Shown here one piece after another: positions 1-9,800 of a stretch of 64,000 bases of DNA (its first letter is position 1; every line of letters starts with the position of its first letter). Under the pieces are notes generated by a model. It searched no databases, had not been told where the DNA came from, and was given only the letters and a program-made list of their open reading frames with translations. Source of the stretch: Paenibacillus rhizosphaerae (GTDB taxonomy: Bacteria; Bacillota; Bacilli; Paenibacillales; Paenibacillaceae); the NCBI RefSeq assembly GCF_014192015.1, contig NZ_JACHXJ010000001.1, positions 248,001 through 312,000 on the forward strand, written 5' to 3'. Made by a program: the position numbers and the translations under genes.

Positions 1-103
1 TAAGCTATTACAGGCCTGGTAGAATGTTTTTTGCGTTAGGCTGGCTTAAAGTTAGAGGTTTTACGAATTTGTAGACGGAATATCAGAGAATAGGCGGGAA
101 TAC

Positions 104-670
104 ATGAAAAATGGAAGTATGATGAATAAACAAGAGAGAATTAAAACCGTCTTTTTATATGGTGTGTTCATTTGTTACATCCTTTTTTTATGTAAATTAT
201 TGCTTTTATCAAGAGTTTCACTTTTCGATTTGTTCAATAGTCAAAGGACTGTGGAAAGGTCAATCAATCTCATTCCTCTTCATAGTATAAAGGAATATAT
301 ATTTAGCAACTCCGCCACGATCAAAAATTTCGCTTTTGCTAATGTGGTTGGCAATATCGTGATCTTTATTCCTCTTGGCACCTATTTGTCATTATTCAAA
401 AACAACAAAAGAGTAATCCCCATTCTTCTATTTATATTCATAGCAAGTTTATTTATTGAGATCATTCAGGGGCTTTTAGGCATGGGAGCATCAGACATTG
501 ATGACATCATTTTAAATGGTTTGGGTGGAATCGCCGGTGTTTTAGGATACCGGTTTGTATTGTTTATATTACGGGATAAGAAAAAAGTACGTACTGCAAT
601 TACAATACTATCGGCAATAGGCTTACCTGTTTTATTATATTTATTATTTGCTGTGAGATTACGCCTCTGA
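104..670 (+). CDS. VanZ-like family membrane protein
   Basis: A 188-residue integral membrane protein with four to five hydrophobic segments (about residues 15-35, 75-97, 102-125, 135-153 and 165-185). The arrangement of a short N-terminal helix, an N-L-I-P-L motif (residues 55-59) and a glycine-rich stretch with a conserved D-I-D-D motif (about residue 131) fits the VanZ-like family, whose founding member gives low-level teicoplanin resistance; most members have no known role. The start at 104 has a weak AGGCGGGA-like ribosome site; in-frame ATGs at 119 and 122 are alternatives. The gene is clearly more AT-rich than most of the window, which is partly due to its membrane content. It stands alone, followed by a 188-bp gap without an obvious terminator. 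Confidence 0.8.
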   Translation: MKNGSMMNKQERIKTVFLYGVFICYILFLCKLLLLSRVSLFDLFNSQRTVERSINLIPLHSIKEYIFSNSATIKNFAFANVVGNIVIFIPLGTYLSLFKNNKRVIPILLFIFIASLFIEIIQGLLGMGASDIDDIILNGLGGIAGVLGYRFVLFILRDKKKVRTAITILSAIGLPVLLYLLFAVRLRL

Positions 671-858
671 ATATCTTTATTGCATATACAAAATGATCCC
701 TTACAGAAAAGGAACGGACATCCGACAAAGGATTGTTCCTCTGTCCAAATGTTCTTTACCGTAAGCCCGCTCCATGACCGTAATAAAGTCGCGCTATTCT
801 TTTTCTGCCATTTGGTGGTTAATCAACAGGCCTGAAGTTATACATTGTTTCTTCGGCG

Positions 859-1725
859 TTAAGCCAGCTCCAGCCAGCTCCGGTTGTCCCGAATAAAATC
901 CTCCAGGGACCGCGGATTTCGCCCGGTTACTCGCAGCACCGTGTCCGTAACCTGATCCTCCACTCCTTCTGTCCGAATACGGCGATCCAGATCAGCCAGG
1001 AGTTCGGCGTAATGGTCCGGAATACCAGCAGCTGTAAGCGACTGTGCCAGCTGCTCCTCCGTAATACGGCTGTGCGTGACGTCCAGGCCGGTAAGCCGGT
1101 TGATAACCGCTGCGGCTTCATCATAGCTGAGCGATTCGGGTCCCGTAATGACATGCTCCGTGTTGTGCGGTCCCTTGTCCGTCAGCGCATGGAAGGCGAC
1201 GGCCGAAATATCTTCCGCATCCACGAAGCCGATTTTGCCGTCCCCGGTCGCCGTGAAGATTTGACCTCGCTGGCGGATGGTATGCCCGTGCCCGGCTTCC
1301 GTAAAATTTTGCATGAAATAGGAAGGCCGCAGCACGGCCCATTCGGGCGCATGCTCCTTCAGGTATCGATGGACGGGGCCGAAGACGGGCCCATGCTCCG
1401 TTACCGATGCGCTGGACAGCAGGACAAAGCGGCGGACGGAGGCGTCCAGTGCTTTGCGGATAAAAGGGACCATGACTTTATCCGGGTGCATGTCCGTCGG
1501 GGCGACGAGATAAATCGCACCAATACCCTGCAGGGCTGCTTCGTGGGTAGAATCGTCGTACCAGTCAAAGCGTACATGGTCTGCCAGCGTATTCTCCATA
1601 TGGGACGGTCTTCGTCCGGCAGTCCGGATGGAGTAGCCTTGGTTAATCAAAAGCTGGGCGAGACGGGAGGAAGTTTTTCCTTGTCCTCCTGTGATTAGAA
1701 TGCGATTGGATGAATCGGTATGCAT
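859..1725 (-). CDS. NmrA-type NAD(P)-binding oxidoreductase (atypical SDR)
   Basis: A 288-residue Rossmann-fold protein. Residues 9-17 give the nucleotide-binding loop I-T-G-G-Q-G-K-T-S, and the following R-R at about 38-39 suggests NADP(H) preference. There is no canonical Y-x-x-x-K SDR active site, so this is an NmrA/atypical SDR like those annotated as NAD(P)H-binding or 'ergot alkaloid biosynthesis'-type proteins; the substrate is unknown. A good ribosome site (AAGGAG, 9-bp spacing) precedes the ATG. It lies 34 bp downstream of a SnoaL-like gene and is probably co-transcribed with it from the promoter at 2221-2249. Confidence 0.85.
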   Translation of the reverse strand: MHTDSSNRILITGGQGKTSSRLAQLLINQGYSIRTAGRRPSHMENTLADHVRFDWYDDSTHEAALQGIGAIYLVAPTDMHPDKVMVPFIRKALDASVRRFVLLSSASVTEHGPVFGPVHRYLKEHAPEWAVLRPSYFMQNFTEAGHGHTIRQRGQIFTATGDGKIGFVDAEDISAVAFHALTDKGPHNTEHVITGPESLSYDEAAAVINRLTGLDVTHSRITEEQLAQSLTAAGIPDHYAELLADLDRRIRTEGVEDQVTDTVLRVTGRNPRSLEDFIRDNRSWLELA

Positions 1726-1759
1726 AAGAACAGCTCCTTTTTTATCGTTTGGGCGATGA

Positions 1760-2155
1760 TCAAAGCGCTAATGGGTTCCAGTAGTCCTGAAACCGGACAA
1801 TTTTTCCGTTCTTGACCTCTACGACAGAAATATACTTCTGCTCGTACGGTTTACCATCCGCGAGGACCGTCCCGCTTCCTTCATACTGGGCAATAAATAC
1901 CGGGGATTCCGCCGATACATGGATAAGCGGTTCGGTAAAAGAACGAATCTCAAGCAGGGTGTCCAGCGTTTCCAGGTACTCCTTCAGCGCTCTTTTACCA
2001 TTTAAAATTTGCGTCAGTGCTTCAGGCGCATAAGGGAATTCGAAAACGACATCCTCATCAAACAAATCGAGAAAAGCCCCATAATCTTTGTTCATAATAC
2101 GATCTGTGAATAATTGCATGATCGTTTTTGCCTGTGCAGAAGAAATTGTGCCCAT
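1760..2155 (-). CDS. SnoaL-like / NTF2-fold protein
   Basis: A 131-residue protein of the NTF2-like superfamily (SnoaL-like polyketide cyclase/ketosteroid-isomerase fold). It has an N-terminal helix, the D-L-F-D-E-D-V-V-F-E-F-P strand region at about residues 45-56, and a C-terminal strand ending V-R-F-Q-D-Y-W-N. Family members are small barrel enzymes or binding proteins, and no catalytic set can be named here. The ATG has a GAGG ribosome site. It is first in a two-gene operon with the NmrA-type oxidoreductase, so a joint role in modifying a small molecule is possible (inference). Confidence 0.8.
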   Translation of the reverse strand: MGTISSAQAKTIMQLFTDRIMNKDYGAFLDLFDEDVVFEFPYAPEALTQILNGKRALKEYLETLDTLLEIRSFTEPLIHVSAESPVFIAQYEGSGTVLADGKPYEQKYISVVEVKNGKIVRFQDYWNPLAL

Positions 2156-2209
2156 TTCAGATGCCTCACTTTCTGGGGTGGAATGTACCTGTTTAGCTAA
2201 ATTCGCCGA

Positions 2210-2270
2210 GGTCTGGAATTAATATAACAATTCCAGACCGAATGGTCAATAATATTTTGACTAAATAGTC
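2210..2270. promoter_or_regulatory. Minus-strand promoter overlapped by palindromic operator cluster
   Basis: Seen in sequence: a perfect 11-bp inverted repeat, GGTCTGGAATT (2210-2220) and AATTCCAGACC (2229-2239), and two GAC-type palindromes, GACCGAATGGTC (2236-2247) and GACTAAATAGTC (2259-2270), with centres 23 bp apart. On the minus strand a sigma-A-like promoter fits exactly: -35 TTGACC (2244-2249), 17-bp spacer, -10 TATATT (2221-2226). The operators cover the -35, spacer and -10. The GAC-N6-GTC symmetry resembles TetR-family operators, but no regulator gene is adjacent (inference). Confidence 0.65.
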
Positions 2271-2344
2271 TGAAATAAAAAATCGTTGGAAGGAGCGTCT
2301 TTTAACGGGATGCGGATTCCGATTCGTTGACTAGGTGCATTCCA

Positions 2345-2374
2345 TTGGCATACGGGCGAAGGGAGGTATACAAT
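2345..2374 (+). promoter_or_regulatory. Putative sigma-A promoter of the KSI-like gene
   Basis: TTGGCA (2345-2350) and TACAAT (2369-2374) with an 18-bp spacer, 58 bp upstream of the ATG at 2432. Plausible but not strong. Confidence 0.4.
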
Positions 2375-2431
2375 ACAATTTGGGCGCGCATCGCAAATAA
2401 CCCATCAAAATCTGTTCATAGGAGGGGAACC

Positions 2432-2809
2432 ATGCCGCAGGAAAATGTGATCAAAACCGTGATGAAACAGTACATTGACCGTTTCAATCAGGATGATGTG
2501 GAAGGTGTGCTTTCCCTTTTCAGTGAAGAAGCCACCGTGGAAGATCCGGTCGGCTCACCGGCTGTAGAAGGGAAATCCGCGATCGCTGAATTTTACAAAC
2601 AGGTGGTTAATGGAAATACCCGAATCCGGCTTGAGGGGCCCATACGGGGATCTCACAGCAATTCGGGAGCCATGGCGCTGCAGATAACGACCTCAGCTGA
2701 AGGGAAAACCGTTTCCATACCGGTCATTGAAGTGATGACCTTCGACGAACAAGGCAGCATCGCTTCGATGATGGCATACTGGGGACCGGGGGATATGGTC
2801 ATCAAGTAA
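2432..2809 (+). CDS. Ketosteroid-isomerase-like NTF2-fold enzyme
   Basis: A 125-residue protein that aligns well by eye with bacterial delta5-3-ketosteroid isomerase. Tyr14 and Asp38 fall at the same residue numbers as the catalytic Tyr14 and Asp38 of the Comamonas enzyme, inside the hallmark T-V-E-D-P-V-G-S motif (35-42). The third catalytic acid (Asp99 in that enzyme) corresponds here to Glu100. Known enzymes move a double bond next to a ketone via a dienolate; the natural substrate here is unknown. The start at 2432 is chosen because AGGAGGGG lies just upstream; longer in-frame starts lack a ribosome site. It is transcribed divergently from the SnoaL/NmrA operon. Confidence 0.8.
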   Translation: MPQENVIKTVMKQYIDRFNQDDVEGVLSLFSEEATVEDPVGSPAVEGKSAIAEFYKQVVNGNTRIRLEGPIRGSHSNSGAMALQITTSAEGKTVSIPVIEVMTFDEQGSIASMMAYWGPGDMVIK

Positions 2810-2827
2810 AACGGTATTGGCATGGTT

Positions 2828-2876
2828 GCCGCCGTACTGGAGCACATGCTGCCCGGTGCGGCGGCTTTATGTTTTC
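2828..2876 (+). terminator. Possible terminator after KSI-like gene
   Basis: GCCGCC (2828-2833) pairs with GGCGGC (2860-2865), followed by a T-rich tail. The loop is long. The rest of 2810-3144 shows only this hairpin and the cre-like box below. Confidence 0.4.
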
Positions 2877-3060
2877 TGGGGAGAAAAATGCACGAGGATA
2901 CTCACCATACCGGATAATCATAAAATTTGATTATTTTCACGTCCGGCAGCAGGTGATATTCTGGGAAGGCGCAGCCCTGAAGTCAATATTATTATATGAT
3001 TCCGCACTATTTTAATATTGTCCTTTCCATTGCATGACGGTAAGATCGTTGTAGTTTGGA

Positions 3061-3075
3061 TTGAAACCGCTTCCT
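3061..3075. promoter_or_regulatory. Cre-like CcpA box upstream of GH106-like gene
   Basis: TTGAAACCGCTTCCT matches the degenerate Bacillus cre consensus WTGNAANCGNWNNCW at every position. It lies 70 bp before the gene start. CcpA control by preferred sugars is inferred. Confidence 0.5.
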
Positions 3076-3144
3076 AAATAGAATTCCATATGCGTATTTC
3101 TACAGATAAGGATTGCTGATCAACTTGAAAATGAGGTGCAGTTC

Positions 3145-5643
3145 ATGACGGAAATCGAAAACCTAAAACAGCAGTTTGCCGATCCGCCTGCTGAATTCAG
3201 CCCTATTCCTTTTTGGTTCTGGAACGATGCCTTGTCCGAGGAGGAAATCATCCGCCAAATTCATGATTTTCATGCCAAAGAGGTGGCAGGCTTCGTCATT
3301 CACCCGCGGATGGGCATGCCCAGAGAGATCCCCTATTTGTCGGAGAAGTACATGGACTTGGTTGAAACCGCCGTATCGGAAGCCGCCGATCTCGGGATGA
3401 GGGTCATTCTGTATGACGAAGGGATGTATCCTTCCGGCTCCGCCTGCGGACTCGTCGTGCAGCAGAATCCCGGGTTCGCCAGCCGCGGATTGCGGCTTCA
3501 GGAGATCCCATGCGATAAAGGATCAGGCCCCGTAAGGGTTCCCATCGCGTTATCACCGGGGGAGACACTGGTGTCGGTTCAAGCCGTCATCAAGCCGTCT
3601 GCGGGTGAGGCCCAAGTTGGAACGGCACTCGTGCTCGAATGTGAGAACGGCGGCGTGACGTTCACACCGCCGGACGAAGGAAATTGGTCGATTTTATTGT
3701 TCATTGAGACTCCGTCGCGGGGAACCATCCGCGGCGTTCATCCCGGACAGGACGATGGCGAGCCGGACGCTCCATTAGCGGCTGATTTGCTGAATCCGGA
3801 TGCGGTGAGAAGCTTTATTACGATAACGCATGAAAGATATTACCTTAAGCTGCATCGTTATTTTGGATCGACCATATTCGCCTTTTTCACCGACGAACCG
3901 GATTTGCTCGGCCGCGGCCATATCAAGGGGCTGAAGCCATGGACGCACGGCTTCCTGAACGAGCTTATCGAAGGCGGCTTTCGCGAGCAGGATTTGCCGG
4001 CGCTGTGGTTCGAGACGGGAGACTCGGCCGCTTCCATCCGCGAAGCCTACGAAACGGCAGTTCGGAACCGGCTGGCGCGTACGTATTATAAGCAAATCGC
4101 CGAGTGGTGCGAAGCGCACGGCATCGGCCTTACCGGTCATCCCGCGGGAAGCGACGACATCGGTTTGCTGGAGCATTTTCATATTCCCGGGCAGGATGTC
4201 GTCTGGAGGTACATCGCCCCCGAAGACGGCAAGTCGCTCACAGGCGTGCACAGCACCATGGGCAAGTGCTCATCGGATGCCGCCCGCCACCGGGGGAGAC
4301 GTAGAAACCTGAACGAATGCTTCGGCGTCTGCGGAATCGAGGGCGGCTGGTCGCTGAGCGCCGACAATATGAAATGGTACCTGGACTGGCTGTTCGTCCG
4401 CGGTGTCAATCTAATCAGCCCGCATGCCTTTTATTACTCCATCCGCGGGGAGCGCAGGGACGAGCGTCCGCCGGATGTCGGACCTCATAACATTTGGTGG
4501 CCGGAATACGGCCGGTTCGCCAGGTACATCAAGCGGATGAGCTGGATGATGACGGACGGCGTGAACGGAGCGGAGGTCGCCGTATTGGCGGGGGCTAAGC
4601 ACCTGCCTTGGCAAATCGTCAAGCCGCTGTATGAGCATCAGGTGGAGTTCAATTATTTGGAGGAATCGCTGCTGAACGGCTCCTGCCGAATCGAGGGCGG
4701 GACGATTGCGATTGCCGGTTACCGTTATAAAGCGCTCCTGATCGAGGATTCCCTGCGGATCAAGCCTACCAGCCTGCAATTTCTAAGGATGTTTGCCGAT
4801 CAGGGCGGTGTGATCATCGAATGGAGTCCGGAAGGCAAGGATAGCGCAAACATTGGCCAGGTCGCAGTAAGCCGCGCCGAAGAGATTCCGGAAGCGCTGG
4901 GACGCAGGCTGGGCAGGATGCATAGGCTCGAACCCGCCGCGGAGGCCATTCGGATCAGCCGGGTAATGAAGAACGGTGTCTACTTCTATGTCATCGTCAA
5001 TGAGGGTGAAGAAGGATACGAAGGAGCCTTACGGATAAACCACACCGGTCCGGCGGAATATTGGCGGCCTTGGACAGGGGATTTCGAAGCGGCGAGGACG
5101 GTTCGAACAGAGGATGGACAGGTCGTCGACTTACGTATAGAGCGCAGGGAATGTATCATCGTTGCCGTGAATCCGGACTCGAATGACCCAGGGGCAAGCC
5201 TCAGAGCAGAGCCCTCGAAGAGCAAGAAGGATGGGAACGTATCGGTGGTGGACCTGTCGGAAGGATGGCAGGCGGTGGAGGGACCATGGACCGGGGAGCT
5301 CCCTTCGCTGTCGTCATGGACCCGTTGGGAAGGAATGGACCACTTCTCGGGAACGGTTATTTACGAGAGAACCCTTGAGCTCGCAGACCCGTCCGCGTGG
5401 GCGGAACTCCTGCTGGATCTCGGGGATGCCCATGAATTCGTTCGGCTTGAGGTGAACGGCCGGGAGGCGGGGGTCCGGATGTGGAAGCCTTACGTTTTTG
5501 ATATTTCAGAGGCAGGGGTGCTTCCCGGAACGAACCGCCTGCGTGTGTCCGTCACGAACAGCCTGGCCAACCGTTACGACGGCAAGTCCTTTCCGTCCGG
5601 GTTGATTGGCCCGGTGCAGCTGAGGAAGGAGCCGCATCATTGA
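3145..5643 (+). CDS. GH106-like glycoside hydrolase (putative alpha-L-rhamnosidase)
   Basis: An 832-residue protein without signal peptide, so probably cytoplasmic. The N-terminal motif P-F-W-F-W-N (22-27), followed by E-E-E-I-I-R-Q-I and G-F-V-I-H-P-R, is typical of the GH106 alpha-L-rhamnosidase-like family (a TIM barrel with beta domains). Further conserved pieces are the Y-D-E-G-M-Y-P-S-G stretch and F-F-T-D-E-P-D. The last ~100 residues look like a galactose-binding-like beta sandwich of the kind found at the end of such hydrolases. The ATG at 3145 is preferred over a GTG at 3136, because the GAGGTG ribosome site lies 5-6 bases before it. A cre-like box is upstream. Next to PL11 and a GH105 remnant, a role in trimming rhamnose from rhamnogalacturonan fragments is likely (inference). 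Confidence 0.7.
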   Translation: MTEIENLKQQFADPPAEFSPIPFWFWNDALSEEEIIRQIHDFHAKEVAGFVIHPRMGMPREIPYLSEKYMDLVETAVSEAADLGMRVILYDEGMYPSGSACGLVVQQNPGFASRGLRLQEIPCDKGSGPVRVPIALSPGETLVSVQAVIKPSAGEAQVGTALVLECENGGVTFTPPDEGNWSILLFIETPSRGTIRGVHPGQDDGEPDAPLAADLLNPDAVRSFITITHERYYLKLHRYFGSTIFAFFTDEPDLLGRGHIKGLKPWTHGFLNELIEGGFREQDLPALWFETGDSAASIREAYETAVRNRLARTYYKQIAEWCEAHGIGLTGHPAGSDDIGLLEHFHIPGQDVVWRYIAPEDGKSLTGVHSTMGKCSSDAARHRGRRRNLNECFGVCGIEGGWSLSADNMKWYLDWLFVRGVNLISPHAFYYSIRGERRDERPPDVGPHNIWWPEYGRFARYIKRMSWMMTDGVNGAEVAVLAGAKHLPWQIVKPLYEHQVEFNYLEESLLNGSCRIEGGTIAIAGYRYKALLIEDSLRIKPTSLQFLRMFADQGGVIIEWSPEGKDSANIGQVAVSRAEEIPEALGRRLGRMHRLEPAAEAIRISRVMKNGVYFYVIVNEGEEGYEGALRINHTGPAEYWRPWTGDFEAARTVRTEDGQVVDLRIERRECIIVAVNPDSNDPGASLRAEPSKSKKDGNVSVVDLSEGWQAVEGPWTGELPSLSSWTRWEGMDHFSGTVIYERTLELADPSAWAELLLDLGDAHEFVRLEVNGREAGVRMWKPYVFDISEAGVLPGTNRLRVSVTNSLANRYDGKSFPSGLIGPVQLRKEPHH

Positions 5644-5707
5644 GATTTTCTATGCCAAGTAAATGATCATTTTATTGGATTATCGATCTTAAGAAACGTT
5701 CTGTGCG

Positions 5708-5741
5708 AAGAATCATCCCGGTGCGAGGGTGGTTCTTCCTT
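5708..5741 (+). terminator. Probable terminator after GH106-like gene
   Basis: AAGAATCATCCC pairs with GGGTGGTTCTT (12-bp stem with G-T pairs) and is followed by CCTTATTTTG. Confidence 0.5.
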
Positions 5742-5771
5742 ATTTTGAGACCGGTGAGGGGGAGATCAGTG

Positions 5772-6513
5772 ATGAGAAAACCATGGGCTTACTTTGCATC
5801 GACATCCGGGCCGGAATTCAAAAAAGTGCTGATTGCCGCATCGCTGCTTGCGACGATTCCCGTATTGATTATGGGTTTGATTGCGTGCTGATTGACGATG
5901 CGCTGCACCAGTTCTATGGGCACATCAATGACTTGCAGGATGACAATACCGGGTTATGGTACCACGGCTATAACCATATCCACCAGGATCATATGTCCGG
6001 CATTCACTGGGCGCGTGCGAATGCTTGGGCGCGGCTTATACGATGGCCCGCGCGGCACGTACTTTACCGGAAGGGTATTTGTATCCCCAAATGATGCACA
6101 TTTGGGGCTCCCTGCGTGATCAGCTTGCGGCGATAAAGAAACTTCAGAAAGATGGCGGCCTGTGGGGAACCGTGCTCGATCATCCGGATGCTTACGGCGA
6201 GGTTTCGGCTTCGGCGGGCATTGCTGCGGCTATGGTAACGCAGAACAAACCGCTACACGCCAAATATGTGCAGCGTGCCTTGGACGGAATCCTTGCCAAT
6301 ATTGCCGATAACGGACGGGTGATGAACGTTTCCGGAGGGACGGCCGTTATGAACGACATCGAAGGCTATCTTGGCGTGGGCCGGAAATGGGCCCAGGGCT
6401 GGGGACAGGGACTGGCGCTGGCCTTGTTGACTGCCGTGTACGAGAAAGCAGCGGGGGATCCGAAAAAAGAAGCCGCCTTGCAGCCGAATTCCAAAGAAGA
6501 AGAGCATGTTTGA
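5772..6513 (+). pseudogene. Truncated, frameshifted GH105 (unsaturated rhamnogalacturonyl hydrolase) remnant
   Basis: Two frames together encode the C-terminal two-thirds of a YteR/YesR-type GH105 enzyme, which removes the unsaturated uronic acid left by pectin lyases. The first frame gives D-D-A-L-H-Q-F, then G-L-W-Y-H-G-Y, then W-A-R-A-N-A-W. At about 6027 one G appears to be missing; the next frame gives G-A-A-Y-T-M-A-R and continues through G-G-L-W-G-T-V-L-D to the end. The N-terminal third is absent. In its place, in a third frame, is a short hydrophobic stretch (A-A-S-L-L-A-T-I-P-V-L-I, about 5833-5870) that resembles the tail of a sugar ABC permease, suggesting a deletion scar. Not expected to be functional. 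Confidence 0.75.
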
Positions 6514-6526
6514 CGCCATATGACCG

Positions 6527-6562
6527 CCAAGCCCTCATTTCTTGGAGGGCTTGGACTTTTTT
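6527..6562 (+). terminator. Rho-independent terminator
   Basis: Perfect 10-bp stem CCAAGCCCTC / GAGGGCTTGG with an 8-base loop, followed by ACTTTTTTGC. It closes the GH105 remnant transcript. Confidence 0.85.
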
Positions 6563-6722
6563 GCATGTCGGTTTTGTCCACAAAAAACACTGAATTTTGC
6601 ATGTCGGACCGCTCTTTTTGGGATTACACTGATTGGCAGCCGCTACTCAAAACTTGAAGAAGGAGGTGAACAACCGGGTGATCCATCGATTTAGCGGGAC
6701 ATAGCGATCGCGGCGGCATAAT

Positions 6723-6737
6723 TTGTAACCGCTTTCC
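6723..6737. promoter_or_regulatory. Near-consensus cre box upstream of PL11 lyase
   Basis: TTGTAACCGCTTTCC fits WTGNAANCGNWNNCW except at the last base (14 of 15). It lies 116 bp before the lyase start. Apart from this and the terminator, nothing else is seen in 6563-6852. Confidence 0.4.
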
Positions 6738-6852
6738 GAGACAGTGTTTCCCGATTTCTTGATGTCGGGGAGAAGGAACGAGGAGTAATGATCTGTACGC
6801 TCCTGCAGACTTTAGCGATGAATTTTTGAAGATGCAAAGGAGGTTCAATGTA

Positions 6853-9800
6853 ATGAATCGACGGGCACAAACCGCTGTACAAAGGAAGATTGGGTTAAAA
6901 ATGATGGCCATGATCATGATGCTGGTGCTTATTATTCCGTCCGTTCCCCATTCAGTGATGGCTGCGGATACCGTGCTGGCCGAGGATGATTTCAGCGGTT
7001 ATCCATTGGGAGAGCTTACGGTAGGTACCGACAACAGCTGGACGAAGGAGGGATCCGCCCCCAGCGTGACGGTCGCCAAGGATAGCGTGACCGGCGCCAC
7101 TTATGGGTCTTTTACCAACACCACCACCGGGTCTTCCTATGTCGGTGAGCGGTTCGCCCCGCAAAACGGCGGCATGGTTCTGGAGTTCGATGCGAATATA
7201 CCGACGAATAAGGGCGGGACCTTGTGGGTGATGGACGGCAAAGTCAATGCGACCAATGCAGCGGCCCTGCGCTATCAGCTGGATGCCGGGGTCATCAAGC
7301 GGGCCGGCTCCACTTCGGCCGCCAGTCAGATCAGCTACGATGTGAACCACTGGTACCGTTTCAAGATCGTATTCAACATCCCGAACAAAACGTACACCAC
7401 GACGATCCAAGATTTGAATGCCGCTCAAACTGTCAAATGGGAGGAGCCGTTTTACAGTGACAGAACCAAACTCAGCAGCTTCGGCTTCTATCTCAATACG
7501 GGGGGAGGGACCATCAATCTGACGAATGTCAAGGTGACGTCCCTCGATTTGGGCCTAAGCCGTCTGCAGCTTGATGCGGAAGGATTCACACCGCAGCTTG
7601 ATCCGGTGTTCGACCCTAACGTCACAACGTATAATGCCGAAGTGCCTTCTTCCGTAACGAGCATCTCCGTTCAACCGGCAGCAAGCAGCCCGGATATCGT
7701 CAGCGTATCAGTGGGAGAGCAAGCCGTTGCCGACGGAACGCAGGCAGAGGTGCCGATAACGGACAATGAGACCAGCATCGCCGTGAATGTGACTTCCAAG
7801 GTGTATGCAGGGATGACCCAGACCTATACCATCAACGTGAAACGGTTGGAGAAGTCGCCGGACCTGGTGTACGTTTCCACGGAGCCGCATGATAGGATGG
7901 TAAAAATCGGCTGGGAGGAAACGAGCGATCCGGCTTACAAGGAAGCCCATATCTATAAGGTCAATACGGATCAGAGCCAGACCTTGGTCGATACCGTGCC
8001 GAAAGGGAAATACATCTCGACCATTAACGGTTTGACCAACGGAACAGCGTATTCCTTTGTCGTGAAAGGACTGTACTCGGACGGTTCCGAGTCGCGTGGC
8101 GTTACGGTTACACAGACCCCGGTAAAACACGCCCCGCGCCAGATGGAGCGCTTGAACCGTGGTCTCGTGGCGATGAAGACGCAGGACGGTGTTTACGTCG
8201 GTTGGCGCCTGCTGGGCACCGATCCCGAGGACGCCGCGTTCAACGTGTACCGGGACGGCGTGAAACTGAACGACGCCCCGATGACCGGCAGCACGAACAT
8301 GTTGGACATCGAAGGTGAAGGAGCTTCGACCTATTTTGTCCGCACGGTCGAAGAGGGAGCAGAGCAGAACCAATCCGAGTCCGTGAAGGTATGGGATACA
8401 AATGATTTGAGCATTCCGCTGCGCAAACCGCAAGGCGGGGTAACACCGGCCGGGGAAGCCTACTCATACCGGGCTAATGATGCATCAGTCGCCGATTTGG
8501 ATGGTGACGGCGAATACGAGATCATCCTCAAATGGGATCCGACCAACGCAAAAGACAACTCGCAGGCCGGTTATACGGGCAATACGCTCGTCGATGCCTA
8601 TGAATTGGACGGGACGTTCCTGTGGAGAATCGATCTCGGCCGCAATATACGCGCCGGAGCTCATTATTTGGACATCATGGCATACGATCTGGATGGAGAC
8701 GGGAAAGCGGAAGTAACGTTCCGGACGGCGGACGGGACTATCGACGGCCAAGGCAACGTGATCGGCGACGCGGATGCAGATTACCGGAACGACAGCGGTT
8801 ATATTTTAACCGGACCGGAATACCACACCATCTTTGAGGGAGCGACCGGGAAAGCCCTTGCCACCGAGGATTACGAGCCTGCCCGGGGCAATCCTTCCGA
8901 CTGGGGAGATTCCTACGGGAATCGCGTCGACCGTTTTGGCGCAGCCATCGCTTATTTGGACGGCGAAAGACCAAGCATCATTATGCAGCGCGGGTATTAT
9001 ACGCGGATGGTCCTCGTGGCGTACAATTGGCGGGACGGCAAGCTGACCAAGCTGTGGACCTTCGACACGAATACGCCGGGCAATGAATCGTACGCAGGGC
9101 AGGGCAACCACCAACTGTCTGTCGCCGATGTGGACGGAGATGGCAAGGACGAAATATTTACGGGGGCGGCAGCCATAGATGACAACGGCACCGGCTTGTG
9201 GAACTCCGGCCTGGGCCATGGGGATGCGATGCATGTAGGCGACCTGGATCCGGATCGTTTGGGGCTGGAAATCTGGGCGGTTCAGGAAAATACCTCGGCA
9301 GCGTATTCCGCAGACATGAAAGACGCGAAAACAGGCCGGGTTCTGTGGGGCTCGCAGCAGATCGGCAAAGATGTAGGTCGAGGCCTGAGCGCCGATGTCG
9401 ATCCTGCGCATCGCGGCGAAGAAGCATGGGCGATTGACGGGGAGTGGAACAGCACGACCGGCGGGTTGTTTAGCGCTCAAGGTGATAAAATTGCGAGCAG
9501 CATTCCGTCCTCGAACTTCGCGATCTGGTGGGACGGCGATTTGAGCCGGGAACTGCTGGACCACAACTTCAGCGATACGCCGGTCCGGCAAGGTGTTCCG
9601 AAGATCGACAAGTGGGACCCCGAGAACCATACGCTGAACAACCTCGTTACCTTTGACGGCATGGTCTCGAACAACGATACGAAAGGCAATCCCTCGCTTC
9701 AGGCCGATCTGTTCGGGGACTGGCGGGAGGAAGTCATGTTCCGCAATGAGGACAGCACGGAGCTGCACATTTATTCGACGACGGATGTCACCGATCATCG

